A DNA stretch of 64,000 nucleotides from assembly GCA_900473745.1 (NCBI GenBank), contig UCMW01000021.1, forward strand, positions 113,109 through 177,108, read 5' to 3'. This DNA is from Hyphomicrobiales bacterium. GTDB taxonomy: Bacteria; Pseudomonadota; Alphaproteobacteria; Rhizobiales; Rhizobiaceae. Below are positions 8,569 through 17,236 of the stretch, piece after piece (position 1 is the first letter of the stretch; each line of letters begins with the position of its first letter). The position numbers and the translations under genes were made by a program. The notes under the pieces are model-generated. The model was not told the origin of the DNA. It saw nothing but the letters and a program-made list of their open reading frames with translations, and ran no database searches.

Positions 8569-9120
8569 ATGGTGGCATTGCTCGGCATTTCGGGAAGCCT
8601 TCGCAAGGGCTCGCTCAACACGGCGCTGCTGAAGGCCGCGACAGACATGAAGACCGAGGAGTACACGCTGGAGGCTGCAGGCATCCACGGCATCCCACTC
8701 TATGACGGAGACCTCGAAGAAGCCGAGGGCATTCCGGCCGCCGTCACGGCCCTGAAGGAGAAGATCATTGCCGCCGACGGCGTGATCCTGTTCACGCCCG
8801 AATACAACAACGGCATTCCAGGCCCCTTCAAGAACGCGATCGACTGGCTGTCACGCCCCTCCTCCGACATGGCCAAGGTCTTCGGCAACAAGCCCTTCGC
8901 CCTTGTCGGCGCCTCGCCGGGCAATTTCGGCACACTGCTCAGCCAGAATGCCTGGCTCTCGGTGCTGCACACGCTCGGCTGCCGGACATTTTCAGAGAAG
9001 CGGCTGATGGTGTCGCGGGCGCATACGCTGTTCGACGGCGAGGGCAAACTGACGGACGAGGCGACGGCCAAGCGGCTTGGCGATATGCTGGAAGCGTTTG
9101 CAAAGTTTGCGGGACAATAA
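8569..9120 (+). CDS. NAD(P)H-dependent FMN reductase / quinone reductase
   Basis: 183 residues starting at ATG 8569 (AAGGAAAAG upstream). Flavodoxin-like fold with the family FMN phosphate loop GISGSLRKGSLN at the N-terminus, and FTPEYNNGIPGPFKNAIDWLSRP contacting the flavin. Members of this family (ChrR, ArsH, YieF-like) reduce quinones, azo dyes or chromate with two electrons. Divergent from the dioxygenase/hydrolase fusion, which fits quinone handling. The reading frame is open further 5' but that part overlaps the divergent gene. Confidence 0.88.
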   Translation: MVALLGISGSLRKGSLNTALLKAATDMKTEEYTLEAAGIHGIPLYDGDLEEAEGIPAAVTALKEKIIAADGVILFTPEYNNGIPGPFKNAIDWLSRPSSDMAKVFGNKPFALVGASPGNFGTLLSQNAWLSVLHTLGCRTFSEKRLMVSRAHTLFDGEGKLTDEATAKRLGDMLEAFAKFAGQ

Positions 9121-9130
9121 GGAGGAAAGC

Positions 9131-9204
9131 TGGAGCGGGTGAAGGGAATCGAACCCTCGTATTCAGCTTGGGAAGCTGCTGCTCTACCATTGAGCTACAC
9201 CCGC
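9131..9204 (-). tRNA. tRNA-Gly (anticodon CCC)
   Basis: 74-nt cloverleaf on the minus strand: acceptor GCGGGTG paired with CACCCGC, D arm GCTC/GAGC, anticodon loop TTCCCAA giving CCC, T arm with GGTTCGATTCC and an encoded CCA. Reads GGG glycine codons. Confidence 0.96.
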
Positions 9205-9274
9205 GACGGGGAGAGGAATCCAACAGTTCGCTGCCGGTGTCAAGCGCCGGCGGCTGACCTTGGCGAGGCCCAGA

Positions 9275-10375
9275 TCACTCCGGCAGGCGGAAGTGCTTCG
9301 ACAGCTTCAGGCCCTGCGCCTGATAGTTGGAGCCCAGCCCCGTGCCGTAGAGGCCCTCCGGGCGCTCCTGCATGTGCTCATAGACCAGGCGGCCGATGAC
9401 CTGGCCGTGTTCGAGGATGAAGGGCACCTCGTGGCTGCGGACTTCGAGCACGGCGCGACTGCCCGAGCCGCCGGCCGGCGCGTGGCCGAAACCCGGATCG
9501 AAGAAGCCGGCATAGTGCACGCGGAATTCGCCGACCAGTGGGTCGTAGGGCGTCATTTCGGCGGCATAGAGCGGCGGTACATGCACGGCCTCGTTCGAGA
9601 CGAGGATGTAGAATTCGTCCGGATCGAGGATCAGTTCGTCGCGGCCGCGGCTATAGAGCGGCTCCCAGAAATCCAGAACCTCATGGGCGCCCTTGAGGTC
9701 GACGTCGATGACCGAGGTGTGGTGCTTGCCGCGATAGCCGATCAGGCCTTGCGGACCCGACCCCTTCAGATCGATCGACAGTGCAATGCCGCCGCCCGAG
9801 ACGTTCGGCATGTCGCTGGCGACCAGGGTCTCGGCCTTGTGCAGATCGAAGAGTTCGGCCTCGCCGAGCAGGGCATGGCCGGTGCGGAAGCGAATCTGCG
9901 ACAGGCGCGAGCCACGGCGCACGATGATCGGGAAGGTGCGCGGGGAAATTTCGAGATAAAGCTGGCCCTTGTAGCCGGCCGGCACCTTGTCGAATTCCTG
10001 GGCGTAGTCGACCATCACGCGGGTGAAGATGTCGAGGCGGCCGGTCGAGCTCTTCGGATTGGCGGAAGCCGAGATTTCGGCCGGCAGGTCGAGGCTTTCC
10101 ATCAAGGGCACGATGTAGACGCAGCCGGTTTCGAGCACGGCCCCGTTTTCGAGATCGATCTCGTGCAGGGTCAGCCGCTCCAGCTTTTCGGCTACGGTGT
10201 GACCCCTGCCCGGCATGAAGCTCGCGCGCACCCGGATCGCCTTGCCGCCCAGTCGCAAGTCGAGGCTCGCCGGCTGGATTTGGTCCTTGTCGAGCATGAC
10301 CTCGCTCTTCAGCTGGCCGCCACCGAACAAGGCGCCGATCGCGCGATCGGACAAAATCCCGGGTTTCAAGGTCAT
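9275..10375 (-). CDS. dcd: 2'-deoxycytidine 5'-triphosphate deaminase
   Basis: Converts dCTP to dUTP, the route to dTTP. 366 residues from ATG 10375, which gives the expected MTLKPGILSDRAIGALF start; the frame is open to 10498 but has no family match there. It carries DQIQPASLDLRLGGKA at the N-terminus and a second copy of the dUTPase-like fold at the C-terminus (FRVHYAGFFDPGFGHAP, QVIGRLVYEHM). This double-length form is the one found in alphaproteobacteria. It is followed on its strand by tRNA-Gly and divergent from metZ. Confidence 0.9.
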   Translation of the reverse strand: MTLKPGILSDRAIGALFGGGQLKSEVMLDKDQIQPASLDLRLGGKAIRVRASFMPGRGHTVAEKLERLTLHEIDLENGAVLETGCVYIVPLMESLDLPAEISASANPKSSTGRLDIFTRVMVDYAQEFDKVPAGYKGQLYLEISPRTFPIIVRRGSRLSQIRFRTGHALLGEAELFDLHKAETLVASDMPNVSGGGIALSIDLKGSGPQGLIGYRGKHHTSVIDVDLKGAHEVLDFWEPLYSRGRDELILDPDEFYILVSNEAVHVPPLYAAEMTPYDPLVGEFRVHYAGFFDPGFGHAPAGGSGSRAVLEVRSHEVPFILEHGQVIGRLVYEHMQERPEGLYGTGLGSNYQAQGLKLSKHFRLPE

Positions 10376-10418
10376 GATCTCAATCCTGTTTGGGCTCGAC
10401 AAAACCAAAGCCCACCAA

Positions 10419-10447
10419 TTGACGCAAGGCCTGCGAAGGCGTATGGC
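10419..10447 (+). promoter_or_regulatory. Candidate sigma-70 promoter for metZ
   Basis: TTGACG at 10419-10424 and TATGGC at 10442-10447, spacer 17. Predicted transcription start near 10454, which places the SAM-II aptamer at the very 5' end of the transcript, as usual for this class. By eye only. Confidence 0.5.
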
Positions 10448-10456
10448 AGCCTTATC

Positions 10457-10509
10457 CCGTGGTGATTTGGCCGGTCGGCTTGCAGCCACGTTAAACAACT
10501 AGCTAAATA
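10457..10509 (+). promoter_or_regulatory. SAM-II riboswitch (metA motif)
   Basis: The segment carries the conserved SAM-II core: CGTGGTGATTTG, then a GC-rich P1 part (GGCCGGTCGG), CTTGCAGCCACGTTAAA and the 3' pseudoknot strand GCTAAA. SAM-II aptamers precede methionine synthesis genes in alphaproteobacteria, and this one lies 64 bases before metZ. Binding of S-adenosylmethionine should lower metZ expression. An intrinsic terminator follows directly (separate entry). Confidence 0.92.
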
Positions 10510-10522
10510 GGCCGGGTTTACG

Positions 10523-10553
10523 AAACCGGTCCGTTCACGCGACCGGTTTTTTT
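10523..10553 (+). terminator. Intrinsic terminator of the SAM-II expression platform
   Basis: Perfect 9-bp stem AAACCGGTC (10523-10531) with GACCGGTTT (10541-10549), 9-nt loop, T run through 10553. It ends 19 bases before the metZ ATG, so it can only act as a conditional attenuator. An alternative hairpin CCGGGTTT (10512-10519) with AAACCGG (10523-10529) uses the same 5' arm and would be the antiterminator. Confidence 0.82.
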
Positions 10554-10572
10554 GTGTTCGAAAGGCACGTGC

Positions 10573-11751
10573 ATGAGCAAGAACTGGCGCCCGGCCACCA
10601 CCCTCGTCCATGGCGGCACGCTGCGCTCTCCCTACGGCGAGACGTCAGAAGCGATCTTCCTCACCCAGGGCTTCGTCTATGAAAGCTCGGAAGCGGCAGA
10701 AGCCCGCTTCAAGGGTGAGAACGAAGGCTATATCTACGCCCGTTATGGCAGCCCGACCAATGACATGTTCGAAAAACGCATGTGCATGATGGAAGGCGCT
10801 GAGGATGCGCGTGCCATGGCGTCGGGCATGGCTGCCGTTGCCGCTGCAGTGCTCTGCCAGGTCAAGGCCGGCGACCATATCGTCGCTGCCCGCGCGCTGT
10901 TCGGCTCCTGCCGCTATGTCGTCGAGACGCTCGCTCCTCGCTACGGCGTGGAATGCACGCTGGTCGACGGTCGCGATCTCGCCAATTGGGAAGCCGCGAT
11001 CCGCCCGAACACCAAGGTGATGTTCCTCGAAAGCCCGACCAACCCGACGCTCGAGGTGATCGACGTCGCAGGCGTCGCCAAGCTCGCCGACCAGATCGGC
11101 GCCAAGCTGATCGTCGACAATGTGTTTGCGACCCCGCTCTTCCAGAAGCCGCTGGAACTCGGCGCGCATGTCGTCGTCTATTCCGCGACCAAGCATATCG
11201 ACGGCCAGGGCCGCTGCCTCGGCGGCGTCGTCTTGTCGTCGAAGGAATGGATCGACGAGAACCTGCACGACTATTTCCGCCATACCGGCCCTGCCATGTC
11301 GCCGTTCAATGCCTGGACATTGCTCAAGGGCGTCGAGACATTGCCGCTGCGCGTCAAGCAGCAGACGGCAAGTGCGGCGGCGATTGCCGATTTCCTCGCG
11401 GAACAGGGTGCTGTGGCGAAGGTGATCTATCCCGGACGCAAGGACCATCCGCAGGCCGACATCATCGCCAAGCAGATGACCGGCGGCTCGACGCTCGTGT
11501 GCTTCGAGCTCAAGGGTGGCAAGGAAGCGGCCTTCAAGCTGCAGAATGCGCTCGAGATCATCAAGATCTCTAACAATCTCGGCGACGCCAAGAGCCTGAT
11601 CACCCACCCGGCAACCACGACCCACAAGAACCTCACCGACGAGGCGCGGGCCGAACTCGGGATTTCGGGCGGCACCGTGCGCCTGTCCTGCGGGATCGAG
11701 GACACGCAGGACCTGATCGAGGACTTCGAAAAGGCGTTCAAGGGCATCTAA
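10573..11751 (+). CDS. metZ: O-succinylhomoserine sulfhydrylase
   Basis: PLP enzyme making homocysteine directly from O-succinylhomoserine and sulfide in methionine synthesis. 392 residues from ATG 10573. Cys/Met-metabolism fold with the opening WRPATTLVHGG, SGMAAVAAAV, VDNVFATPLFQKP and the PLP lysine K207 in YSATKHIDGQGR. The metZ type rather than cystathionine gamma-synthase is indicated by the long GYIYARYGSPTN segment and by the SAM-II leader. Transcribed alone. Confidence 0.93.
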   Translation: MSKNWRPATTLVHGGTLRSPYGETSEAIFLTQGFVYESSEAAEARFKGENEGYIYARYGSPTNDMFEKRMCMMEGAEDARAMASGMAAVAAAVLCQVKAGDHIVAARALFGSCRYVVETLAPRYGVECTLVDGRDLANWEAAIRPNTKVMFLESPTNPTLEVIDVAGVAKLADQIGAKLIVDNVFATPLFQKPLELGAHVVVYSATKHIDGQGRCLGGVVLSSKEWIDENLHDYFRHTGPAMSPFNAWTLLKGVETLPLRVKQQTASAAAIADFLAEQGAVAKVIYPGRKDHPQADIIAKQMTGGSTLVCFELKGGKEAAFKLQNALEIIKISNNLGDAKSLITHPATTTHKNLTDEARAELGISGGTVRLSCGIEDTQDLIEDFEKAFKGI

Positions 11752-11944
11752 GCCGGCGCTCTGGCGCTTCGGCATACAAAAAATATCAGTCGCGGGTGGC
11801 GTCGCGACTGGAACCCTGCCCTTGACGCGACGGACTGCGTTGTTATCCCTTCAAAGCACCGTGACGTTCCACGGCGGATCTTGTTGCCGCCACAAAGAAC
11901 GCCATGTCTATGGGAATGACGGCAAGCTTTCGCAGGGTCCACGC

Positions 11945-12337
11945 ATGTATCGCGCACTGACACGGGACATAGAGGTTCTCGTTGAACCTTACTATCTCGA
12001 GGAACAGTCTGACCCGGACGACAGCCGCTACGTCTGGGGCTACCGGATCGTGATATCCAATCACTCGGCGAAAGCTGTCCGCCTCACCTCTCGATACTGG
12101 CATATCACCGATCAGAACGGTCAGGTGGACGAAGTGAGCGGCCCGGGCGTCGTCGGCGAACAGCCACGCCTCGATCCCGGTGACACCTACGAATACTCCT
12201 CCGGTTGCCCGCTCGATACGCCCTCCGGCATGATGTACGGCACCTATCGCATGGAGACCGACGACGGCGAGGCCTTCGATGTCGAGATCCCCGCCTTCTC
12301 GCTGGACAGCCCGGGCATGGTGCGAACCCTCAATTGA
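11945..12337 (+). CDS. apaG: ApaG family protein
   Basis: 130 residues from ATG 11945, the usual ApaG length; the frame extends upstream without homology. ApaG is a fibronectin-III-like fold, once linked to Co2+ resistance and AppppA metabolism, with no settled biochemical role. Seen here: VEPYYLEEQSDPDDSRYVWGYRI, HWHITDQNG-like RYWHITDQNGQVDEVSGPGVVGEQP, and the glycine-rich YSSGCPLDTPSGMMYGTY. It often follows metZ in rhizobia. Confidence 0.93.
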   Translation: MYRALTRDIEVLVEPYYLEEQSDPDDSRYVWGYRIVISNHSAKAVRLTSRYWHITDQNGQVDEVSGPGVVGEQPRLDPGDTYEYSSGCPLDTPSGMMYGTYRMETDDGEAFDVEIPAFSLDSPGMVRTLN

Positions 12338-12417
12338 CGATTGGCAGTTGAGTTGGCCGGCGGCTGCCGCTATCTGGGAAGCTTGATCAGCACCGTCAGC
12401 CAAAGGTCCCGCCCGGC

Positions 12418-13371
12418 ATGAGCATTACATATCTCGTCACCCACAGTGGCGGCTTTCATGCCGACGAACTGCTATCCTCCGTAATCCTCACGCGACTTTT
12501 TCCCGATGCCACGATCGTGCGCAGCCGGGCATCCGAGTGGATAACACCCGGTGCAGACCGCATTATATACGATGTGGGGGGCGCCTATGATGCGGACGCG
12601 CGGATCTTCGACCACCATCAGCGCGGCGCGCCGCTCCGTGATGATGGTCAGCCCTACAGCTCGTTCGGCCTCGTCTGGAAACATTACGGGCGCGACTATC
12701 TTGCCTCCATCGGCGTACCGTCCGGCCATGTTGAGGCAATCCACCAGGGCTTCGACACAAAGTTTGTGCTGCCAGTCGACCTTCTCGACAATGGGGCTCT
12801 CAGCCCAGCCACCGCCGGCCCGCTCGCGGATCTGACCCTGCCGAGCCTGCTCGAAACGCTGAAGCCCGTCTTCGACGACAGGGCGCCGGGCTCCGACGAT
12901 CGGGGCTTCCATTCCGCGCTCGCCATCGCCCGCGCGATCGTCGAAGCCGGCATCGCGCAAAGGGCCTCGAAGCTCCGGGCAGAGAGCATGGTCCTTGATG
13001 CGATCGCCGCAACGGGTGATCGCCGCGTTCTGGAACTGCCGATGGGCATGCCCTTTCGCCCTGCCATCGTGAAGGCGGGCGCGGACCACCTGCTCTTCGT
13101 CGTGCATCCCCGCGACAAGGACTGGTGCATCACCGGGATCCGCAAGACCGAAGACAGTTTCGAGCAGCGCGCGGATCTGCCGGCGGCTTGGGCGGGCCTC
13201 AGCAATGGCGATCTCGAGGCGGTCTGCGGCGTAACAGGCGCCAGCTTCTGCCACAATGGCCGCTTCATCGCGGCCGCCAACTCGCGCGAGGCGATCCTCG
13301 CCATGGCGGAGATCGCTGTCGCCGAGGCGCTTGCAGCGTTGAAAGCAGATAACGGCATGGTCGGCGATTAA
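12418..13371 (+). CDS. MYG1 family protein (DHH-like putative exonuclease)
   Basis: 317 residues of the UPF0160/MYG1 family. The N-terminal motifs THSGGFHADELLS and DVGGAYDADARIFDHHQRG supply metal-binding H and D residues like those of DHH phosphoesterases. Human MYG1 is a 3'-5' RNA exonuclease; the role of the bacterial proteins is unknown. The C-terminal half (HPRDKDWCITGIRK, FCHNGRFIAAANSREAIL) is also well conserved. The protein appears intact and monocistronic. Confidence 0.85.
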   Translation: MSITYLVTHSGGFHADELLSSVILTRLFPDATIVRSRASEWITPGADRIIYDVGGAYDADARIFDHHQRGAPLRDDGQPYSSFGLVWKHYGRDYLASIGVPSGHVEAIHQGFDTKFVLPVDLLDNGALSPATAGPLADLTLPSLLETLKPVFDDRAPGSDDRGFHSALAIARAIVEAGIAQRASKLRAESMVLDAIAATGDRRVLELPMGMPFRPAIVKAGADHLLFVVHPRDKDWCITGIRKTEDSFEQRADLPAAWAGLSNGDLEAVCGVTGASFCHNGRFIAAANSREAILAMAEIAVAEALAALKADNGMVGD

Positions 13372-13707
13372 AAGAAGGTCGCCAAGGTTCGACACAATAC
13401 GGGAGAAACGCCGGATGAGCTTTTCTTCATGTGTTGGCGATCTTGACAAGGCAACCACGGAACGCCATATTTTCATTACCTCACCAAGGCGCAGGAGTGC
13501 CAGTGGGAGAACGTCACAACAAGCGTACCGGCGCATTGTGGTGAGACATTTAGTTAGTGTTGCCTCGTCAATCACGCTCATGAATAGTTGATTGATATTA
13601 TTGCGGCTTGAGGGCAGCCCCGGTTTGGCAATTCCTCGTACACCGCATATGGCGAGTGCGACACCTTCAACAGTGAACCCGTTTGGGTTCGTCCAAAGGA
13701 AACCGTT
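13372..13707. other. 336-base intergenic stretch without a confident gene
   Basis: Lower coding quality than its flanks. A 58-codon frame starts at ATG 13415 with GGGAGA upstream, but its serine/arginine-rich product matches nothing I know. No clear terminator or promoter was found. Confidence 0.5.
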
Positions 13708-13857
13708 ATGGCGAAAAAGCCTAAGCGGGGATTTGGGAAGCTGTGGGAGGTGCGCCACTATGCCAGCACCGTCCTCATTTCCCTCGTCCTCTTCATGAGC
13801 CCACCCGACGTTGTGACCATAGGCGTCGGCCCTTTCTCGTTTGAGTATCATATGTAG
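13708..13857 (+). CDS. Hypothetical 49-residue membrane peptide
   Basis: ATG 13708 has AAAGGA 6-8 bases upstream. The product begins MAKKPKRGFGKLWEV (basic) and continues into a hydrophobic stretch at residues 18-31 (YASTVLISLVLFMS) and a short hydrophobic tail. A basic N-terminus plus one helix is typical of small inner-membrane proteins. No family recognised; reality rests on the ribosome site and composition only. Confidence 0.4.
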   Translation: MAKKPKRGFGKLWEVRHYASTVLISLVLFMSPPDVVTIGVGPFSFEYHM

Positions 13858-13901
13858 AGAGAGGGTCCGAGCGCGCGCCTCTCGCTGTCCTCATCCCGGC
13901 C

Positions 13902-14891
13902 TCAGGCTGGGGTGAGTTCCGCGGGCTCGAAATGATAATCGGTCGAGCAAAATTCGCATGAGACCGTGATCCGCCCGTCTTCCGTGCTCGCTTCGATCTC
14001 CTCCGCCGTGAAGCCCTGCAGAACGCCCTTCAGACGCTCGCGCGAGCAGCTGCACCGATCATGCACGGCCTGCGGCTCATAGGCACGCACGCCGCGTTCA
14101 TGGAACAGGCGGAAGAGCAGCCGTTCGATACCGACCTGGGGATCGGTCAGCTCGTCCGCATCGATCGTATCGACCAGCATGCGGGCCTCATCCCAAGCTT
14201 CATCGCCATGCAGATTCGTGTCGCGGTCGTCGCCGTCACCGCCATGCAGGTCCGGCTGGCGCATGCGCTCGGGCGCCTCGGGCAGGAACTGCGCGATCAG
14301 GCCGCCGGCCCGCCATGTGCGGCGCGGCTTGCCATTTTCGTCCCGGTCGAAGAGTTCGGCAGCGCCGAGGCGCACCCTGGTCGGGATCTGTTCCGACTGG
14401 CGGAAATAGACCCCGGCGATATCCTCGAGCGACGTTCCGTCGAGCGGCACGATACCCTGATACGGCTGCATGAAGGAGCCCTGGTCGATGGTGAAGGCGA
14501 GCACGCCTTCACCGAGCAGCTGCTCCGGCGACGCCCGTCCCTCTGCCACTGCATCCGCCAAAGCCTGCTCGTCGAAACGGGCATAGGCGCGCACGCTTTC
14601 GGGCGAGCTGAAGTCGGCCACGAGCAGGTCCACGGGGCCGTCACCCTTGGTCTGGACCGTAAACCTGCCTTCGAACTTCAACGAGGTGCCGATCAGCACG
14701 GTCAGCACGATCGCTTCGGCGAGAAGGCGGGCCACCGGCGCCGGATAGGCGTGACGGTCGAGGATGGTGTTGATCAGCGGTCCGAGCTGCACGGCGCGAC
14801 CGCGCACGTCGAGGCCCTCCACCTGGAAGGGGACCACACGATCGTCACCGGCGAAACCGAATTCGCCGAGTTCTGCTTGTCTCATCGCCAT
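13902..14891 (-). CDS. hslO: Hsp33 redox-regulated chaperone
   Basis: 329-residue holdase activated by oxidation. The C-terminal zinc switch is present as C-x-C (DRCSCSRERLKG) and C-x-x-C (SCEFCSTDYHF). The N-terminal domain begins with GDDRVVPFQVEGLDVRGRAVQLGP. ATG 14891 follows GGGAG with 7-base spacing. The protein is longer than the E. coli form because of an acidic insert around residues 205-220 (LHGGDGDDRDTNLHGDEAWDE), a rhizobial feature. Last gene of argD-argF-hslO. Confidence 0.93.
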   Translation of the reverse strand: MAMRQAELGEFGFAGDDRVVPFQVEGLDVRGRAVQLGPLINTILDRHAYPAPVARLLAEAIVLTVLIGTSLKFEGRFTVQTKGDGPVDLLVADFSSPESVRAYARFDEQALADAVAEGRASPEQLLGEGVLAFTIDQGSFMQPYQGIVPLDGTSLEDIAGVYFRQSEQIPTRVRLGAAELFDRDENGKPRRTWRAGGLIAQFLPEAPERMRQPDLHGGDGDDRDTNLHGDEAWDEARMLVDTIDADELTDPQVGIERLLFRLFHERGVRAYEPQAVHDRCSCSRERLKGVLQGFTAEEIEASTEDGRITVSCEFCSTDYHFEPAELTPA

Positions 14892-15013
14892 GAATGTACT
14901 CCCGGCACACGAGGCGCCATACGCTTGGCCTGGGCGGCCCGATCAGAAAGGGCACAGATGGGATCACCTGCGCAAAACGTCAAGTCTGCAGCCAAGAGCC
15001 TTAAAAACGGGCC

Positions 15014-15931
15014 TCAGATGGCGCCGAGGCACCAGGCAAGGATCGACTTCTGCGCATGCAGGCGGTTCTCCGCTTCGTCGAAGACCACCGACTGCGCGCC
15101 GTCGATCACCTCGTCGGTCACTTCCTCGCCACGATGGGCCGGCAGGCAGTGCAGGAAAAGTGCCTCGTTCTTCGCCTTCTTCATCAGCTCGGCATTCACC
15201 TGGAACGGCTGGAAGACATTGTGGCCGCGCGCCTTGTGTTCCTGGTTCATCGAGACCCAGGTGTCGGTGATCACCGCGTCTGCGCCGGCGACCGCACGAT
15301 CGGCGTCATGGCAGAGCATGATCTCGCCGCCATTGTTGCGGGCCCAGTTGAGGATCTTGTCGTCGGGCTCGGAGCCGAGCGGCACCGCCATGTTCATGCG
15401 GTAGCCGAAGCGCGCAGCACCTTCGACCAGCGAATGCAGGACATTGTTGCCGTCGCCGGTCCAGGCCAGCGTCTTGCCCGTGACCGGGCCGCGATGCTCC
15501 TCGATCGTCATGATATCGGCCATGATCTGGCAGGGGTGCGTCATATCGGTCAGGGCGTTGATCACGGGCACCGTCGCGTGCTCGGCCATTTCCAGGAGGC
15601 GGGCGTGATCAGTGGTGCGGATCATGATGGCGTCGACATAGCGCGACAGCACCTTGGCGGTGTCGCCGATCGTCTCGGCGCGGCCGAGCTGCATTTCAGT
15701 GCCGGAGAGGAAGAGCGTCTCACCGCCCAGCTGACGCATGCCGACATCGAAGGAAACCCGCGTGCGGGTCGAGGGCTTCTCGAAGATCATGGCGAGCATC
15801 TTGCCGGCCAGCGGCTTGTCGGCAGTGCCGGCCTTGGTTGCCTGTTTACGGGACTTCGCGTCTTCGAGAATGCTGCGCAGGTCTCCCGACGTCATGGCGG
15901 AGAGATCGAGGAAATGCTTGGAAGATGCCAT
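15014..15931 (-). CDS. argF: Ornithine carbamoyltransferase
   Basis: Makes citrulline from ornithine and carbamoyl phosphate in arginine synthesis. 305 residues from ATG 15931; a TTG just upstream is less likely. Carbamoyl-phosphate loop STRTR, HPCQ motif, ornithine-binding DTWVSMNQE and the HCLPAHRGEE catalytic loop are all present. It starts 15 bases after argD, clearly one operon. Confidence 0.96.
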   Translation of the reverse strand: MASSKHFLDLSAMTSGDLRSILEDAKSRKQATKAGTADKPLAGKMLAMIFEKPSTRTRVSFDVGMRQLGGETLFLSGTEMQLGRAETIGDTAKVLSRYVDAIMIRTTDHARLLEMAEHATVPVINALTDMTHPCQIMADIMTIEEHRGPVTGKTLAWTGDGNNVLHSLVEGAARFGYRMNMAVPLGSEPDDKILNWARNNGGEIMLCHDADRAVAGADAVITDTWVSMNQEHKARGHNVFQPFQVNAELMKKAKNEALFLHCLPAHRGEEVTDEVIDGAQSVVFDEAENRLHAQKSILAWCLGAI

Positions 15932-15946
15932 CAAAGAAGTCCTGTC

Positions 15947-17149
15947 TTAGGCTGACGCTGCAACTGCGGCCTTGGCGCGGATGTGTTCGGCGGCCTGCTC
16001 AATGCGGGCGAGACCGTTGCGGGCCTCTTCTGCCGTCACCGTCAGCGGAGGAAGAAGGCGGATGACGTTATCGCCGGCGGGAACACCGAGCAGATGTTCG
16101 TCGCGCATGGCCATCAGCAGGTCGGTGTTCGCAACCTTGGCCTTGATGCCAAGCATCAGACCCTCGCCGCGCACCTCCTCGATCACGTCGGGATAGCGGT
16201 CCTTGAGCGAAGCCAGACCCTGACGGAAGACGAGGGCCGTGTCGCGCACGTTGTCGAGGAAACCGTCCGCCAGAACGACGTCGAGAACGGCATTGCCGAC
16301 GGCCATGGCGAGCGGGTTGCCGCCATAGGTGGAGCCATGCGTGCCGGGCTTCATCCCGTAGGCCGCCTCTTCGGTCGCAAGGCAGGCACCGAGCGGGAAG
16401 CCGCCGCCGATGCCCTTGGCGACCGCCATGAGATCCGGCGTGATGCCGGCCCATTCATGGGCGAAAAGCTTGCCCGTCCGGCCGACGCCGCACTGGACTT
16501 CATCGAGGATCAGAAGCAGGCCGTGCTCGTCACACAGGTCGCGCAGCGCCCGCAGCATTTCGACCGGGAGCGGACGGATGCCGCCCTCGCCCTGCACGGG
16601 TTCGACGAGGATGGCGGCCGTCGCATCCGAGATCGCGGCCTTCACGGCATCCAGGTCTCCGAACGGCACCTGGTCGAAACCAGGGGCCTTCGGGCCGAAC
16701 CCTTCGAGATACTTCTCCTGCCCGCCGGCGGCGATCGTCGCGATGGTGCGGCCATGGAAAGCGCCTTCCATCGTGATGATGTGGAACTTCTCAGGGTTGC
16801 CCTTGGCAAAGTGATAGCGACGCGCGGTCTTGATCGCGCATTCGAGCGCTTCCGCACCCGAATTGGTGAAGAAGACGCGGTCTGCAAAGGTCACATCCGT
16901 CAGCCGCTTGGCCAGCACTTCCTGGCCCGGCACCTCATAGAGGTTCGACAGATGCCAGACCTTGTCCGCCTGATCCTTCAGCGCACCGACGACATGTGGA
17001 TGGCCGTGACCGACGGAGGTAACCGCCACGCCTGCGGCGAAATCGAGATAGCGCTCGCCGCTCTCAGTCACCAGCCAGACGCCCTCGCCTCGCTCGAAAC
17101 GCAGCGGCGCCCGATTGTAGGTCTGGTAGAGCGGCGTAGCTTCGGCCAT
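15947..17149 (-). CDS. argD: Acetylornithine aminotransferase
   Basis: PLP class III aminotransferase, fourth step to ornithine; may also serve lysine synthesis. 400 residues. ATG 17149 is preferred to the GTG three codons earlier because GAGAAGGA is at proper distance only for the ATG. Landmarks: GVAVTSVGHGHPHV, the aminotransferase III signature LILDEVQCGVGRTGKLFAHEW, and the PLP lysine in AVAKGIGGGFP. First gene of argD-argF-hslO, divergent from gcrA. Confidence 0.95.
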   Translation of the reverse strand: MAEATPLYQTYNRAPLRFERGEGVWLVTESGERYLDFAAGVAVTSVGHGHPHVVGALKDQADKVWHLSNLYEVPGQEVLAKRLTDVTFADRVFFTNSGAEALECAIKTARRYHFAKGNPEKFHIITMEGAFHGRTIATIAAGGQEKYLEGFGPKAPGFDQVPFGDLDAVKAAISDATAAILVEPVQGEGGIRPLPVEMLRALRDLCDEHGLLLILDEVQCGVGRTGKLFAHEWAGITPDLMAVAKGIGGGFPLGACLATEEAAYGMKPGTHGSTYGGNPLAMAVGNAVLDVVLADGFLDNVRDTALVFRQGLASLKDRYPDVIEEVRGEGLMLGIKAKVANTDLLMAMRDEHLLGVPAGDNVIRLLPPLTVTAEEARNGLARIEQAAEHIRAKAAVAASA

Positions 17150-17210
17150 GGCGTTCACGATCCTTCTCGACGATCCGTCACCTGCGACGGCGGAGCCGTC
17201 ACGGCCCCGG

Positions 17211-17236
17211 AAAATTAAAAATGCCGCCTTGCGGCG
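17211..17236 (-). promoter_or_regulatory. GC hairpin with U-rich tail at the 5' end of the argD transcript
   Basis: On the minus strand GCCGCC-GCAA-GGCGGC followed by ATTTTTAATTTT, terminator-like in form. It falls at the predicted transcription start of argD, so it may be an mRNA 5' cap-like stem or an early pause/termination site. No upstream minus-strand gene needs a terminator here. Confidence 0.5.

Noticed and set aside
9139..9399. Frame beginning MKGIEPSYSAWEAAALPLSYTR
   Set aside because: Translation of the tRNA-Gly antisense strand, a well-known annotation artefact.
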